DNA of 64,000 nucleotides from CAYWMD01 sp964458575 (GCA_964458575.1 CAYWMD010000012.1:1-64000), one strand, 5' to 3'; numbered from the stretch's first letter, positions 34,089 through 42,783 are shown. Notes: generated by a model not told the origin, from the letters alone. Made by a program: numbers and translations.

Positions 34089-36524
34089 ATGAGCATGGCT
34101 CCAAGTCCGATCACCTCCGGGCGCGACGCGCTCCTCCGGCAAATTCAGAACCGCGCTTTGTGGCTGGCCATGCAGATGGTGTTTCACGCCAACCGCGCCC
34201 GCGCTGGCGCGGACAACGTAAAAGTCGGCGGCCACATGGCCTCGAGCGCTTCCACGGTGACGGTTTTGACCTACCTTTTCTTCGAATATCTCCGGGCCGA
34301 AGACAAGCTGGCAGTCAAGCCGCACGCCTCGCCGGTTTTCCACGCGCTCCAGTTTTTGTTGGGCAATCTTGAGCCGCGCTATCTGAAGCTGTTGCGCGCG
34401 TTCAAGGGATTGCAGTCGTATCCGAGCCGCACCAAAGATCCGGATGGGGTGCATTTCTCGACCGGTTCGATGGGGCTTGGAGCGACGGCACCGAATTTCG
34501 CCGCCTTGGTCGAGGAGTATGCCCGGACGCACTTCGGCGCGGAGAATTGCCGCTCGCCCCGTGGAGTAATGCCAGGGGCCACGCCAGAGTCAACCCTGCC
34601 CGCTGCTCCACGGGGCGAGCGCCGCTACATCAGCCTCGTCGGCGATGCGGAATTGGACGAAGGTGCGGTCTGGGAGGCCATCGCCGAGCCGGCCCTGATG
34701 GATTTGCACAACATCGTGTGGGTCGTGGACCTGAACCGCCAGAGCCTCGACCGCGTCATCCCCGGGATCCGCGAGCATAGCTGGCGGGAAATGTTCAAGG
34801 CGAACGATTGGCACGTCGTCGAGGCGAAATACGGCAAGCAATTGCAGGCCGCCTTCCAGTTGCCGCAGGGCGAGTTGCTGCGCGAGTGCATTGATGATCT
34901 GTCGAACGAGGCATATCAGCGATTGTTGCGCCTGCCGCCCAAACGCCTGCGCGAATGGCTGCCGCGCATGAGCCGTTACCCGCGCGAGATGGCCGCGCTC
35001 CTGGATCACTGGAACGACCCGGACTTGCAGGAGTTGTTTCGCAACCTCGGCGGGCATGATTTCGCCGAATTGCGCGATGCTTTCACGCGCGCCAATTTGC
35101 GTCCCGGACCGACGGTGATGTTTGCCTACACGCTCAAAGGCTGGATGCTGCCGTCCGTCGGACATCCGCACAATCATTCGCTGCTGCTGAACGCCGCACA
35201 AATGGAGGAACTTCGCGCCAAGCTGGAAATCCCCGAGGCAGAAGCTTGGGCGGCTTTCGCACCAAAGAGCGACGCCGGAAAATTCTGCGCCCAGGTGCGA
35301 AAACGTCTTCAACCCGGCCAGCCGCCCAGGAGTGTCGCCGACGAATTGACCTTGCCGAACGGCCTGTCCGGCGGATATGCGGGCGCGCTTTCCACGCAAC
35401 AGATATTTGGGCGAATCCTTACTGCGATCGCCCGCGAACTGCCTGACGTTGCCAAACGCATTGTGACGGTCAGCCCTGACGTCGCCAGTTCCACCAACCT
35501 CGGCGGCTGGATCAACGGGATGGGAGTCTGGCGCCGGTCGGAAAAGGAATTTCTCCCGGAGGATGCCGAGCCCGGCGTGTTCGCGTGGAAGGAAACCAGC
35601 ACTGGACAGCACATCGAACTGGGAATTTCCGAAATCAACCTGTTCATGGCGCTGGGTCAGCTTGGACTTTCGCAGGAAATCAACGGCAACCTGCTTTTTC
35701 CCATCGGCACGCTCTACGATTGTTTTGTCCCGCGCGGTTTGGATGCGTTTTATTACGGGCTTTACGCCGGATCGAAATTCATCGTGGTGGGCACGCCGTC
35801 GGGCATCACCCTCGCCCCGGAAGGCGGCGCGCATCAATCCAGCATCACCGGGTCCATCGGCATGGAGTTGCCGGGCATCGCCGCCTATGAACCATGCTTC
35901 GGCCAGGAACTCGAATGGATTCTCCTGGCCGGGCTGGAAAGCATCCGCACCCGCAGCGGTTCAACCTATCTCCGGCTCACCAGCAAACCGGTGGATCAGG
36001 CGCTGCTTCCGTTGCCGGCGGAAGCCGGAGAACGCGAGCGCTTGCGACAGCAGGTGATTCGCGGCGCGTATCGGCTGGTGGATCGTCGCGCCGGGCCCGG
36101 ATACCAGCCCGGCAAAAATGTTGTCCACATTTTCGCCAGCGGGGCGCTCGTCCCCGAAGCCATTGCCGCCAGCCGTCAACTCGCCGAGGAAGGCCTGTTG
36201 GCCAACGTGTTCAACGTCACCGGTGCCGGGCCGCTTTATCGGGAGTTTCAAAACGCCCTTCACGCGGCCATGTCCGGTGAAGCATCGGCGGGCCACCTGC
36301 TCGAAGAACTCGTCCCACCCGCGGAACGCGTCATTCCGGTCGTCACCGTGTCGGATGGTCATCCGCACGGTCTGGCATGGATCGGGGCGGCGTTGCACAC
36401 CCGGACCATTCCGTTGGGGGTGGCTGGTTTTGGTCAGTCCGGTACCGTTGACGAACTTTATCGCGAATACAAAATGGACGCCGCGAGCATCCAGGCCGCG
36501 TGTCATCAGGCTTTACACCGATAG
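34089..36524 (+). CDS. Homodimeric-E1-like ThDP-dependent enzyme (AceE/transketolase superfamily)
   Basis: 811 residues from the ATG at 34089; a GTG at 34080 is in frame. It aligns along its length with the homodimeric pyruvate dehydrogenase E1 (AceE): VGGHMASSAST, SMGLG, ThDP-binding GDAELDEG (residues 185-192) with N216, pyrimidine-domain Glu region ELGISEINLFMALG, and GTPSGITLAPEGGAHQSS. It is shorter than AceE (about 887), and no E2 or E3 lipoyl genes lie nearby, so it may act alone on a 2-oxo acid or ketose. It carries a 24-residue in-frame insertion (residues 155-178) encoded by a palindrome. Followed after 23 bp by the PLP enzyme gene, so a joint pathway is inferred; substrate unknown. 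Confidence 0.75.
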   Translation: MSMAPSPITSGRDALLRQIQNRALWLAMQMVFHANRARAGADNVKVGGHMASSASTVTVLTYLFFEYLRAEDKLAVKPHASPVFHALQFLLGNLEPRYLKLLRAFKGLQSYPSRTKDPDGVHFSTGSMGLGATAPNFAALVEEYARTHFGAENCRSPRGVMPGATPESTLPAAPRGERRYISLVGDAELDEGAVWEAIAEPALMDLHNIVWVVDLNRQSLDRVIPGIREHSWREMFKANDWHVVEAKYGKQLQAAFQLPQGELLRECIDDLSNEAYQRLLRLPPKRLREWLPRMSRYPREMAALLDHWNDPDLQELFRNLGGHDFAELRDAFTRANLRPGPTVMFAYTLKGWMLPSVGHPHNHSLLLNAAQMEELRAKLEIPEAEAWAAFAPKSDAGKFCAQVRKRLQPGQPPRSVADELTLPNGLSGGYAGALSTQQIFGRILTAIARELPDVAKRIVTVSPDVASSTNLGGWINGMGVWRRSEKEFLPEDAEPGVFAWKETSTGQHIELGISEINLFMALGQLGLSQEINGNLLFPIGTLYDCFVPRGLDAFYYGLYAGSKFIVVGTPSGITLAPEGGAHQSSITGSIGMELPGIAAYEPCFGQELEWILLAGLESIRTRSGSTYLRLTSKPVDQALLPLPAEAGERERLRQQVIRGAYRLVDRRAGPGYQPGKNVVHIFASGALVPEAIAASRQLAEEGLLANVFNVTGAGPLYREFQNALHAAMSGEASAGHLLEELVPPAERVIPVVTVSDGHPHGLAWIGAALHTRTIPLGVAGFGQSGTVDELYREYKMDAASIQAACHQALHR
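34551..34621. repeat. 71-bp palindromic element inserted in frame in the E1-like gene
   Basis: Two perfect 16-bp arms, cgctcgccccgtggag (34551-34566) and its reverse complement (34606-34621), enclose a 39-nt loop. It codes for ~24 residues between HFGAENC and YISLVGD, where AceE-type proteins have only a short linker. The pattern resembles palindromic repeats that insert within genes (such as the Rickettsia type). No second copy was spotted in the window. Confidence 0.65.
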
Positions 36525-36547
36525 CAACCAACTCCAAGCTTCCAGCC

Positions 36548-38008
36548 ATGGCTGCCAAATATCGTTTTCAAATCTACAAAGAACTCCACAAAAATACTGC
36601 GGCGATCTACGGCGAGGCGAAGAAGTTCGCGGACGAAATCGGCGTGCCGCAGGAAATCAAAGGCAAGATCGGCCTCACGGGTGCGGTGTCGAGTTGTCAC
36701 GCGTTGCTGACCACGGAGGTGGGCAAGGCCATCGAGGCCGCGTCACGGAAGGTTGTCGAGAACAAATTCCTCATCGAGGAGATTCGCGAAATCGTGAAGG
36801 ACGTTTACGGCGACGAATTTGATGCCGCCCCCACCAACACCTGCGAAGCGGCGTTGTGGGTGAGTTTTGATTGTCTCGCCAGTCCACCGACGGCGGGACG
36901 CGGGGATAACTATCGCGCCCGCTACCTCGCGCCCTTTGAGCGGCATCTGCATCACCAAGGCGGTTATGGCCGCCCCTTCCCGCCCCGCTACAAGGATTTG
37001 TTCGCCGACCGCGGGGTCACGGCAGGCGAACTGGGCTTTTCCGGCAAGCGGTTGGAAAACACGGACGCCATCTTTGTTCCGATGGTGGGCGCGCGTTACG
37101 AAATTCACGGCATCAAACAACATCCGGCCGTGTTGCTGGCGAACGTTGACGCGAAAAAGACCCTCGGACGTTTGACCGAAACTGCCGGACGTCATGCGCC
37201 GTTGCTTACGGCGATCACCTCGCTTGGTTACGACAGCGCGGGCTACGGTTACGGCGAGCAGGACGCGAACGGCGTGCCGGCCCTGCAGAAGGGCCTCGCC
37301 AGGCTCGCGCAGGACTTCGGCGTGCCATACATCGTGGACAACGCCTGGGGCACGCCGTTCATCGGCACCGACCCGCGGAAAATCGGTGCGGACGTGATGG
37401 CGTATTCGATGGACAAGTCATCCGGCGCGCCGACGGTGGGATTGATCATCGGTCGTGAGGACGTGATGGTGCCGATCCGCCGTGCGCTCGGGTATCATTC
37501 CGACCGGTCCGGCACCGGCTATTCCTACGGCAAGGCGGCGTACGTTACGAACGATCCCGGCAAGGAGGCGTTGGTTGGCTTGATTGCGGCGCTGAAGATA
37601 TTACGTGACCGGCCCACGATGATGACGAAGCCCCTGGACAAATTGCTGGCCATTGTGAAGGACGAATTCCGCGCGCTGCCGAAGAAATTCCAGCCGGACC
37701 TCCGCATCAGCAAGAGCGTCAATTCGCTCGCGGTGGAAATCAATTACGAGAACACCTGGAAAGCCGGCCGGCCCGGCATCCCGATATTTTCCATCGAGGA
37801 CATGTATGCCGGCACGAACATCCTGCAGGCCGGCATGGCGCAGATGGGCATCATTCCGACGATTGCCTACGATGGAAACATCTTCATCTCGCTGGGGCTT
37901 GGCACGCTCGACCCCGACGGTAACTTGCTGGAAAAGGAAACCCGGCTGATAGTGAAAGCGATGGCCGGTTTGATGAACATCACGTGCAAATATGCCGGCG
38001 TCGTCTGA
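36548..38008 (+). CDS. Fold-type-I PLP-dependent enzyme, family not recognised
   Basis: 486 residues from the ATG at 36548; the open frame from 36500 overlaps the E1-like gene. Features of fold-type-I PLP enzymes: a phosphate-loop-like PTNTCEAAL (residues ~95-103), Asp264 in VPYIVDNAWGTPF to pair with the pyridine nitrogen, and Lys290 in AYSMDKSSGAPTVGLIIG as the probable Schiff-base lysine. The latter context recalls SelA and cysteine-desulfurase-type proteins. The N-terminus (RFQIYKELHKNTAAIYGEAK) is unusual. Function could be aminotransfer, lyase or C-C bond formation. Adjacent genes suggest it works with the ThDP and cobalamin enzymes. The 3' end overlaps the 82-residue gene by 17 bp. Confidence 0.7.
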   Translation: MAAKYRFQIYKELHKNTAAIYGEAKKFADEIGVPQEIKGKIGLTGAVSSCHALLTTEVGKAIEAASRKVVENKFLIEEIREIVKDVYGDEFDAAPTNTCEAALWVSFDCLASPPTAGRGDNYRARYLAPFERHLHHQGGYGRPFPPRYKDLFADRGVTAGELGFSGKRLENTDAIFVPMVGARYEIHGIKQHPAVLLANVDAKKTLGRLTETAGRHAPLLTAITSLGYDSAGYGYGEQDANGVPALQKGLARLAQDFGVPYIVDNAWGTPFIGTDPRKIGADVMAYSMDKSSGAPTVGLIIGREDVMVPIRRALGYHSDRSGTGYSYGKAAYVTNDPGKEALVGLIAALKILRDRPTMMTKPLDKLLAIVKDEFRALPKKFQPDLRISKSVNSLAVEINYENTWKAGRPGIPIFSIEDMYAGTNILQAGMAQMGIIPTIAYDGNIFISLGLGTLDPDGNLLEKETRLIVKAMAGLMNITCKYAGVV

Positions 38009-38240
38009 GAATGTTACCTTGAGCGCCCGTGACCACATCGTTGACGCGATGGATATCGAGAGCTTCGTGCTTTGCGAAAGCGAGCAGGAGGCGAAGGAAC
38101 TCATCGGCCGGCTGATGCAATCCATGGGTGTCCCGCGGCATGTCATCGTGTCGCTCGATTTCAACGGGCCGGGCGCGCACTTTCGCGTGCGGGCTTACAT
38201 GAACAAGCCCGGGGACAATTACACCTGGTTGAAGGAATGA
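37992..38240 (+). CDS. 82-residue protein overlapping the PLP enzyme gene
   Basis: Starts with ATG at 37992, inside the last codons of the PLP gene (17-bp overlap in another frame). The sequence is soluble and mixed alpha/beta (FVLCESEQEAKELIGRLMQS, VIVSLDFNGPGAHFRVRAY, ending NKPGDNYTWLKE). No family recognised. Its place between a PLP enzyme and a cobalamin mutase would suit a small partner subunit, as OraS is for ornithine aminomutase, but no sequence similarity to OraS was established. Confidence 0.6.
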   Translation: MPASSENVTLSARDHIVDAMDIESFVLCESEQEAKELIGRLMQSMGVPRHVIVSLDFNGPGAHFRVRAYMNKPGDNYTWLKE

Positions 38241-38246
38241 GATGAA

Positions 38247-38344
38247 AAACATCGAACATCCAACATCGAACACCCAACCTCCAATCAACTCCCAAATTGG
38301 AAGCCATTGGATGTTAGATGTTGGATGTTGGTTGTTGGATGTTT
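38247..38344. repeat. Imperfect inverted repeat of tandem aacatcgaacatcca-like units
   Basis: Left arm 38247-38285 and right arm 38306-38344 (39 bp each) are complementary at about 33 positions, with a 20-nt loop. The arms are made of short repeated units (catcgaacatccaa and ttggatgttagatgttgg). It fills the gap between the 82-residue gene and the mutase gene and could form a long mRNA hairpin there. Sequences of this look are dispersed repeats in related genomes (from memory). Confidence 0.6.
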
Positions 38345-38354
38345 CCACCACCCC

Positions 38355-40286
38355 ATGAAAATTCTCCTCGCCCCGCTCGACCCGGTGCACGACGCCGGCT
38401 TGAAACTCATCAAGCGCAAGCTCGAAGCGCTCGGTTACGCTTGTGTGTTGCTGCCGCCGGATATCACCGTGGAGGAAATCGGCGAGGCGGCGCTCGCGGA
38501 GAAGGTGGAGATGATTTTCGTCGGGCGCACGGTGGGTTACGGTGTGGAACAACTGTTCCACCGCGTAAGGGAGGTTCTCACCCGGCAGGGTGTGTTCGGC
38601 AAGATCCGCGTGGCCATCGGCGGCATGGCGGTGAATGATGAAATGGCGAAAAGCCTGGGGTTTGAGGGTGGTTACGGACCGCACACAAGCATCGAGGAAA
38701 TCCATGCCCTCATCGAGCGCAACCCCGAACTCGCCCGGCATGTCACCGATCCGGTCAAAGAGAAGCCGGAGTTTCCATTTGCCCACGACTACACCGTGAA
38801 GATCCCGGAGACGCGAGAATATCTGGATCAAATCGTGGATGGCATTTTGGATTGGACCGCGGACAAAACCTCGCCCGGCGTGCGGCGCGCCCAGATTACG
38901 GAGTCCCAATTGCAAGCCGTCAAAGGCTCGGTTGAGAATTACACTGCGCTCCCCTTCACGCGCGAATATCTCGCCCAATGCGACCAGTCGGTCGTGGATT
39001 TCTTTCAGAAGAACGTCTGTCCGCCCACCGTGCGCCAGATTACGCAGGACGAAGTCGCCGCTTACCTTCGGCGCATTGACATTGCGAAGAAGAATTTTCA
39101 TCCGCGCGTGCTGCAACATGACCGGAAACAGCCGCTGGTGTTCATCCAATACGGCACCGGCTGTCCGATGATGGATGGCATGCACATCAAGGTCGCCGAA
39201 AGCTGGGGCGCGGACGGCGTGCTGCATTTCGATCCGGCCTGGGGCGCGCGCACGGAAGGTTTGATGGACGGTTTTCTGACCAACGCCGAGGACGGCACGC
39301 CGGTCACTTACGCGAACCTGTCGCTCATCAAGCGCTCGCTCGACAAGGCCACACTCTGGACGGTTCGCGCGCATCGCGGATTGAACACGCCGGAAATCAT
39401 CGTCCTCGCCGGCTTTCTCGGCGCGGACCTGACCAAGATCAACATCGGCTACGGCTCGATTTGCGGCGGGACCGATCCGGCGCGGCTTACGGTGGACGGC
39501 GTGGAAGCCATTCGCATCGCCGTGCGCTATGGGATGCCCTTTGACATCCCGACGAACGAGGAACTGGCCGGCGTGCCGCCGCACAAGGCATTCGCCGGTA
39601 TGTTGATCATGGGGCAACTGGGCCGGCGACTCGGCGCGAAACCCATCTTGAAACCGCTGCTTTGCCACGGCCCCTACATCATGGTGCAGGGTTTGATGGA
39701 GCAGAATTACGTGGACTACAACTTCGCCAAGATCCGCGCGCTGCAGACCATCGCAGATTTCCCCATCTGGCCGGGCGAACCCATCGGCTTCATGACGCAC
39801 GATGAGGAGAAGGTAAAATCCGCGGCGACCACCGCGTTGCACGCCGAGATGTGCGCGTCGCTCGGTGTGGACGCAATCACAACTGCTTCCACCGACGAGG
39901 CGTTTTCGCGCGGGCCGATCACTTCGGCGGGCCGCGCCGCCGCTTTGGACGGCATCAAGGAAACCTTCCGGTTCTTCGGCGAAACCGACATCACGCCCGG
40001 CCCGCGCGTGAAGGATTGGACCGACCAATTGATTGCCGACATCAACCGGACGCTCAAGGCGGTGGCCGCCGCGCCGTCGTTTGTGGACGCGCTGTATGCC
40101 GGCTTGTTGGGCAACCAGGAAGACGGTGTGTATCCGGGACGCGCCGGGAAGAATTCGATCATTACGAAAACTCTGGCGAGGAAACCTGGATCGTGGACGG
40201 TAAATTCGGTCGCTGTACGGAAGAAGCCGGTGCGGGCGACCAAGGCATCGCGGGCTGCCGCGGTGAGTTCACGCCGCTGGCGTTGA
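38355..40286 (+). CDS. Cobalamin-binding TIM-barrel mutase-like protein
   Basis: 643 residues from the ATG at 38355; the open frame from 38307 runs through the repeat. Residues 1-~130 form a B12-binding Rossmann domain: APLDPVHDAG (His12 as the lower cobalt ligand in an HxxG context), then FVGRTVGYG and the base-binding GG at 89-90 (IRVAIGGMAVND). Residues ~150-580 look like a TIM barrel related to aminomutase/glutamate-mutase large subunits (GTGCPMMDGMHIKVAE, HRGLNTPEIIVLAGFLGADL, CGGTDPARLTVDGVEAIRIA). The order is B12 domain first, the reverse of OraE. Likely an adenosylcobalamin radical mutase; substrate unknown. The last ~45 residues are basic and may be a divergent tail. Confidence 0.7.
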   Translation: MKILLAPLDPVHDAGLKLIKRKLEALGYACVLLPPDITVEEIGEAALAEKVEMIFVGRTVGYGVEQLFHRVREVLTRQGVFGKIRVAIGGMAVNDEMAKSLGFEGGYGPHTSIEEIHALIERNPELARHVTDPVKEKPEFPFAHDYTVKIPETREYLDQIVDGILDWTADKTSPGVRRAQITESQLQAVKGSVENYTALPFTREYLAQCDQSVVDFFQKNVCPPTVRQITQDEVAAYLRRIDIAKKNFHPRVLQHDRKQPLVFIQYGTGCPMMDGMHIKVAESWGADGVLHFDPAWGARTEGLMDGFLTNAEDGTPVTYANLSLIKRSLDKATLWTVRAHRGLNTPEIIVLAGFLGADLTKINIGYGSICGGTDPARLTVDGVEAIRIAVRYGMPFDIPTNEELAGVPPHKAFAGMLIMGQLGRRLGAKPILKPLLCHGPYIMVQGLMEQNYVDYNFAKIRALQTIADFPIWPGEPIGFMTHDEEKVKSAATTALHAEMCASLGVDAITTASTDEAFSRGPITSAGRAAALDGIKETFRFFGETDITPGPRVKDWTDQLIADINRTLKAVAAAPSFVDALYAGLLGNQEDGVYPGRAGKNSIITKTLARKPGSWTVNSVAVRKKPVRATKASRAAAVSSRRWR

Positions 40287-40290
40287 AACC

Positions 40291-40339
40291 GGCGGCGAGG
40301 ATGCCGCCGTCACGGGCACGCTGGGAAGCGTGCCTCCAC
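40291..40339 (+). repeat. 49-bp dispersed repeat, copy 2
   Basis: Matches the reverse complement of 4345-4393 at 43 of 49 bases. Lies just after the mutase gene stop and before lysA. Confidence 0.6.
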
Positions 40340-40430
40340 TGTGCCGGCGGAGGTACGAAGTTGCGGCGTTGAAACGCCGGCCAAATCCCGACCTTGAACT
40401 CCGGCGGCGGACTCATAGAATCCAGTGTTT

Positions 40431-41729
40431 ATGCATCATTTTCGTTACGTGGGTAATCATCTGTTCTGCGAAGGCGTGTCGCTGCAATCGCTGGTCAGGA
40501 AATTCGGCACGCCGCTCTACGTCTATTCACAGGGGACGCTGGAAAACCACTTTCGCAAGCTCGATCAAGCCATGGCGGGCGCGAATCACCTGATTTGCTT
40601 CGCGGTCAAGTCCAACTCAAACCTGGCCGTGCTGCGGACGCTCGCCAATCTCGGAAGCGGGTTCGACATCGTCAGCGACGGCGAATTGTATCGCGTCATC
40701 CAAGCGGGTGGCGATCCGCGGCAATGCGTCTTTGCCGGCGCCGGCAAAACGGCGGCGGAAATTGAATTCGCCCTGCGGAAAAAAGTTTATTGCTTCAACG
40801 CCGAGAGCGAACCGGAGTTGCGACGCATCAACGAGGTTGCGGCGCGGTTGAAAACCATCGCGCCGGTCTCGGTGCGTGTGAACCCGAACGTGGAGGTGGA
40901 CACGCACGCCAAAATCAAAACCGGCACCTACGAAGACAAGTTCGGCATCGCGTTCGAATTGATCGAAGGCGTTTACGCGCGGGCAGCGAAACTGAAAAAC
41001 CTGCGCTTGCGCGGGGTCCAGATGCACATCGGGTCGCAGATCACGGAGACGGCGCCATTCGAGCGGGCCGTGCGCAAGATGCTGCCCTTGGTGCAGAAGC
41101 TGAACCGGCGGCACGGGCTGGAGTTTTTCAGCATCGGCGGCGGGCTGGGCATCGTTTACCGGGACGCGCTGGCCAGCAGTTCGTCGGAATGGTGGCAAAC
41201 ACACGGAATGCACATTTTGACGCCGCAAAAATATGCCGCGCGCCTGCTGCCGCTGCTCAAGCCGCTCGGGTTGCGGATTTTGATGGAGCCGGGACGGTTC
41301 ATTTCCGGCAACGCGGGAGTTTTGGTCACCCACGTCGAATACGTGAAGCGAACGGGCCGGAAAAATTTTGTGATCGTGGACGCGGCGATGAACGATTTGA
41401 TCCGCCCGGCGTTTTACGACGCTTATCACGAAATTGTGCCGTTGACCCGGCGTGGCCGGGCCACGATGAAGGCCGATGTCGTGGGCGGCGTGTGCGAGTC
41501 CGGTGATTTCTTTTGCAAGGATCGCCCACTGCCGAAAGTGGCCGAAGGCGATTATCTCGCGCTGATGAGCGCGGGCGCCTATGGTTTTGTGATGGGTTCC
41601 AATTACAACACGCGACCACTGACCGCGGAAGTCCTGGTTCAGGGACGCCGCGCCGCCCTGGTCCGGGCCCGCCAGCCGATCCAGGAACTTTGGGCGGGGG
41701 AAAAAGTTGCGCCGTGGTTGCGCTCGTAA
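40431..41729 (+). CDS. lysA: Diaminopimelate decarboxylase LysA
   Basis: 432 residues from the ATG at 40431; a GTG at 40425 is in frame. It converts meso-diaminopimelate to L-lysine using PLP in an alanine-racemase-type barrel. Seen: FAVKSNSN with the Schiff-base Lys60, the glycine-rich phosphate site FSIGGGLGI, RVNPNVEVDTHAKIKTGTYEDKFGI, EPGRFISGNAGVLV and CESGDFF with the active-site Cys. It follows the cobalamin operon after a repeat-containing 144-bp gap, so it may be a separate unit. It is a clue, not proof, that the operon concerns an amino acid. Confidence 0.93.
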   Translation: MHHFRYVGNHLFCEGVSLQSLVRKFGTPLYVYSQGTLENHFRKLDQAMAGANHLICFAVKSNSNLAVLRTLANLGSGFDIVSDGELYRVIQAGGDPRQCVFAGAGKTAAEIEFALRKKVYCFNAESEPELRRINEVAARLKTIAPVSVRVNPNVEVDTHAKIKTGTYEDKFGIAFELIEGVYARAAKLKNLRLRGVQMHIGSQITETAPFERAVRKMLPLVQKLNRRHGLEFFSIGGGLGIVYRDALASSSSEWWQTHGMHILTPQKYAARLLPLLKPLGLRILMEPGRFISGNAGVLVTHVEYVKRTGRKNFVIVDAAMNDLIRPAFYDAYHEIVPLTRRGRATMKADVVGGVCESGDFFCKDRPLPKVAEGDYLALMSAGAYGFVMGSNYNTRPLTAEVLVQGRRAALVRARQPIQELWAGEKVAPWLRS

Positions 41730-41826
41730 GTGACTTGCGGGCGATTGGCCGGAAGTAATTTCCCCATCGGAAACGGAAGACTCCGGCGCGCCTGGCCCGC
41801 GGAAGTTTCTGCCGCGATGCAGCCGA

Positions 41827-42648
41827 TCAGAAGAACGGATTGTTCGCCTTCTCTTCGCCCACGGTGGTCAACGGGCCGTGGCCGGGACAAAGCAACGTGT
41901 CCGGCGGCAAGGTGAGAATCTGCTCGCGGATCTGCTTCTTGGCGAGCGGACCGTGCATCGGCGCGCCGCCCATGGACGCGGCGAAAATCGCGTCGCCCAC
42001 GATGGCCACGTGCGGCGCATCGTCCTGCCAGTTGCCGACGAGGTAGGTCACGCCGTCTTCCGCGTGGCCGGGGGTGTCGCGGTGGGTCACGCGCAGGCCG
42101 CCGAGATGGGCGATTTCGTTCGGCTTATTGCGCTGATCCACCGGGGCATGTTTGGAACTTGAATGCAGTCTTACTTTCGGGAACGCGTTGCGAAGGGTCT
42201 CGATGCCCGCAACGTGGTCGTGATGCGAGTGAGTGATGAACAAATGCCGAAGCTCGAGTTTGTTTTCCTCGATGACTTTCAAAATCGGTTTCGCGTCCCA
42301 ACCCGTGTCGAACGCCGCCGCGTCGCGCGTGACCTCGTCCCAAACCAGGTAGGCGTTGACGGTGATGCCTTCGCCACTCGTCGTGAAGACGCGCAATTCC
42401 CGCCAGAGGGACAAATCCTTTTTCGCCGGCAGCCAGCCCGCAGCCTGACGTTCGAGTTTGGCCGTGTTCAGGTCAATCAACTTCGCCAGGGCTGCGAAAT
42501 CGGGCCGCTTGCCGATCAGGCCGGAATCTTCCAGCGCGGCCAGTTCGGCTTCCGTAAGTCCCGCTGCTTTTGCGGCGTCGGCGGGAGACACTTTGGTCAT
42601 CATGCGGGCTTTGCGGAGGACATCGCCCAGGTGATCTTCAAGGTTCAT
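41827..42648 (-). CDS. MBL-fold metallo-hydrolase with N-terminal HTH-like domain
   Basis: 273 residues from the ATG at 42648; the frame is open to 42684. Residues ~1-60 resemble a Cro/Xre-type helix-turn-helix (GDVLRKARMMTKVSPADAAK, AGLTEAELAALEDSG). Residues ~75-273 are a glyoxalase-II-like MBL domain with the zinc motif THSHHDHVAG, the third-strand HRDTPGHAEDG, GDAIFAAS and LCPGHGPLT. The joint reads straight through. MBL enzymes of this type hydrolyse thioesters or handle persulfides; an HTH in the same protein suggests DNA binding or just a small helical add-on. The gene has its own minus-strand unit. Confidence 0.75.
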   Translation of the reverse strand: MNLEDHLGDVLRKARMMTKVSPADAAKAAGLTEAELAALEDSGLIGKRPDFAALAKLIDLNTAKLERQAAGWLPAKKDLSLWRELRVFTTSGEGITVNAYLVWDEVTRDAAAFDTGWDAKPILKVIEENKLELRHLFITHSHHDHVAGIETLRNAFPKVRLHSSSKHAPVDQRNKPNEIAHLGGLRVTHRDTPGHAEDGVTYLVGNWQDDAPHVAIVGDAIFAASMGGAPMHGPLAKKQIREQILTLPPDTLLCPGHGPLTTVGEEKANNPFF

Positions 42649-42783
42649 GGCGAGGAAAGTTAGCGGGCGAACTGAGGAGTTCAAGCTTTAGGTGCGGCGT
42701 TTTCCGCAAACGCCCCGCCGGTCGTTCCGGCGATTGCAAAGGGAGCGGAGTTTGCCACACTGGACGCGCGGCAAAGCACTGCA

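Noticed and set aside
34089..36524. Calling the ThDP enzyme pyruvate dehydrogenase E1 (aceE)
   Set aside because: Homology is good, but no E2/E3 is nearby and the operon contains PLP and B12 enzymes, so the substrate is open.
38247..38344. Cobalamin riboswitch before the mutase gene
   Set aside because: The segment is a simple inverted repeat without B12-box-like sequence.
37980..40028. Long open frames opposite known genes (e.g. 37980-40028 minus, 6532-8616 minus, 4679-6664 minus)
   Set aside because: They lie antisense to well-supported genes, have composition typical of GC-rich shadow frames and no recognisable domains.
38355..40286. Naming the mutase D-ornithine or lysine aminomutase
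   Set aside because: Domain order and partner genes differ and I could not match substrate-binding residues, so only a superfamily call is made.
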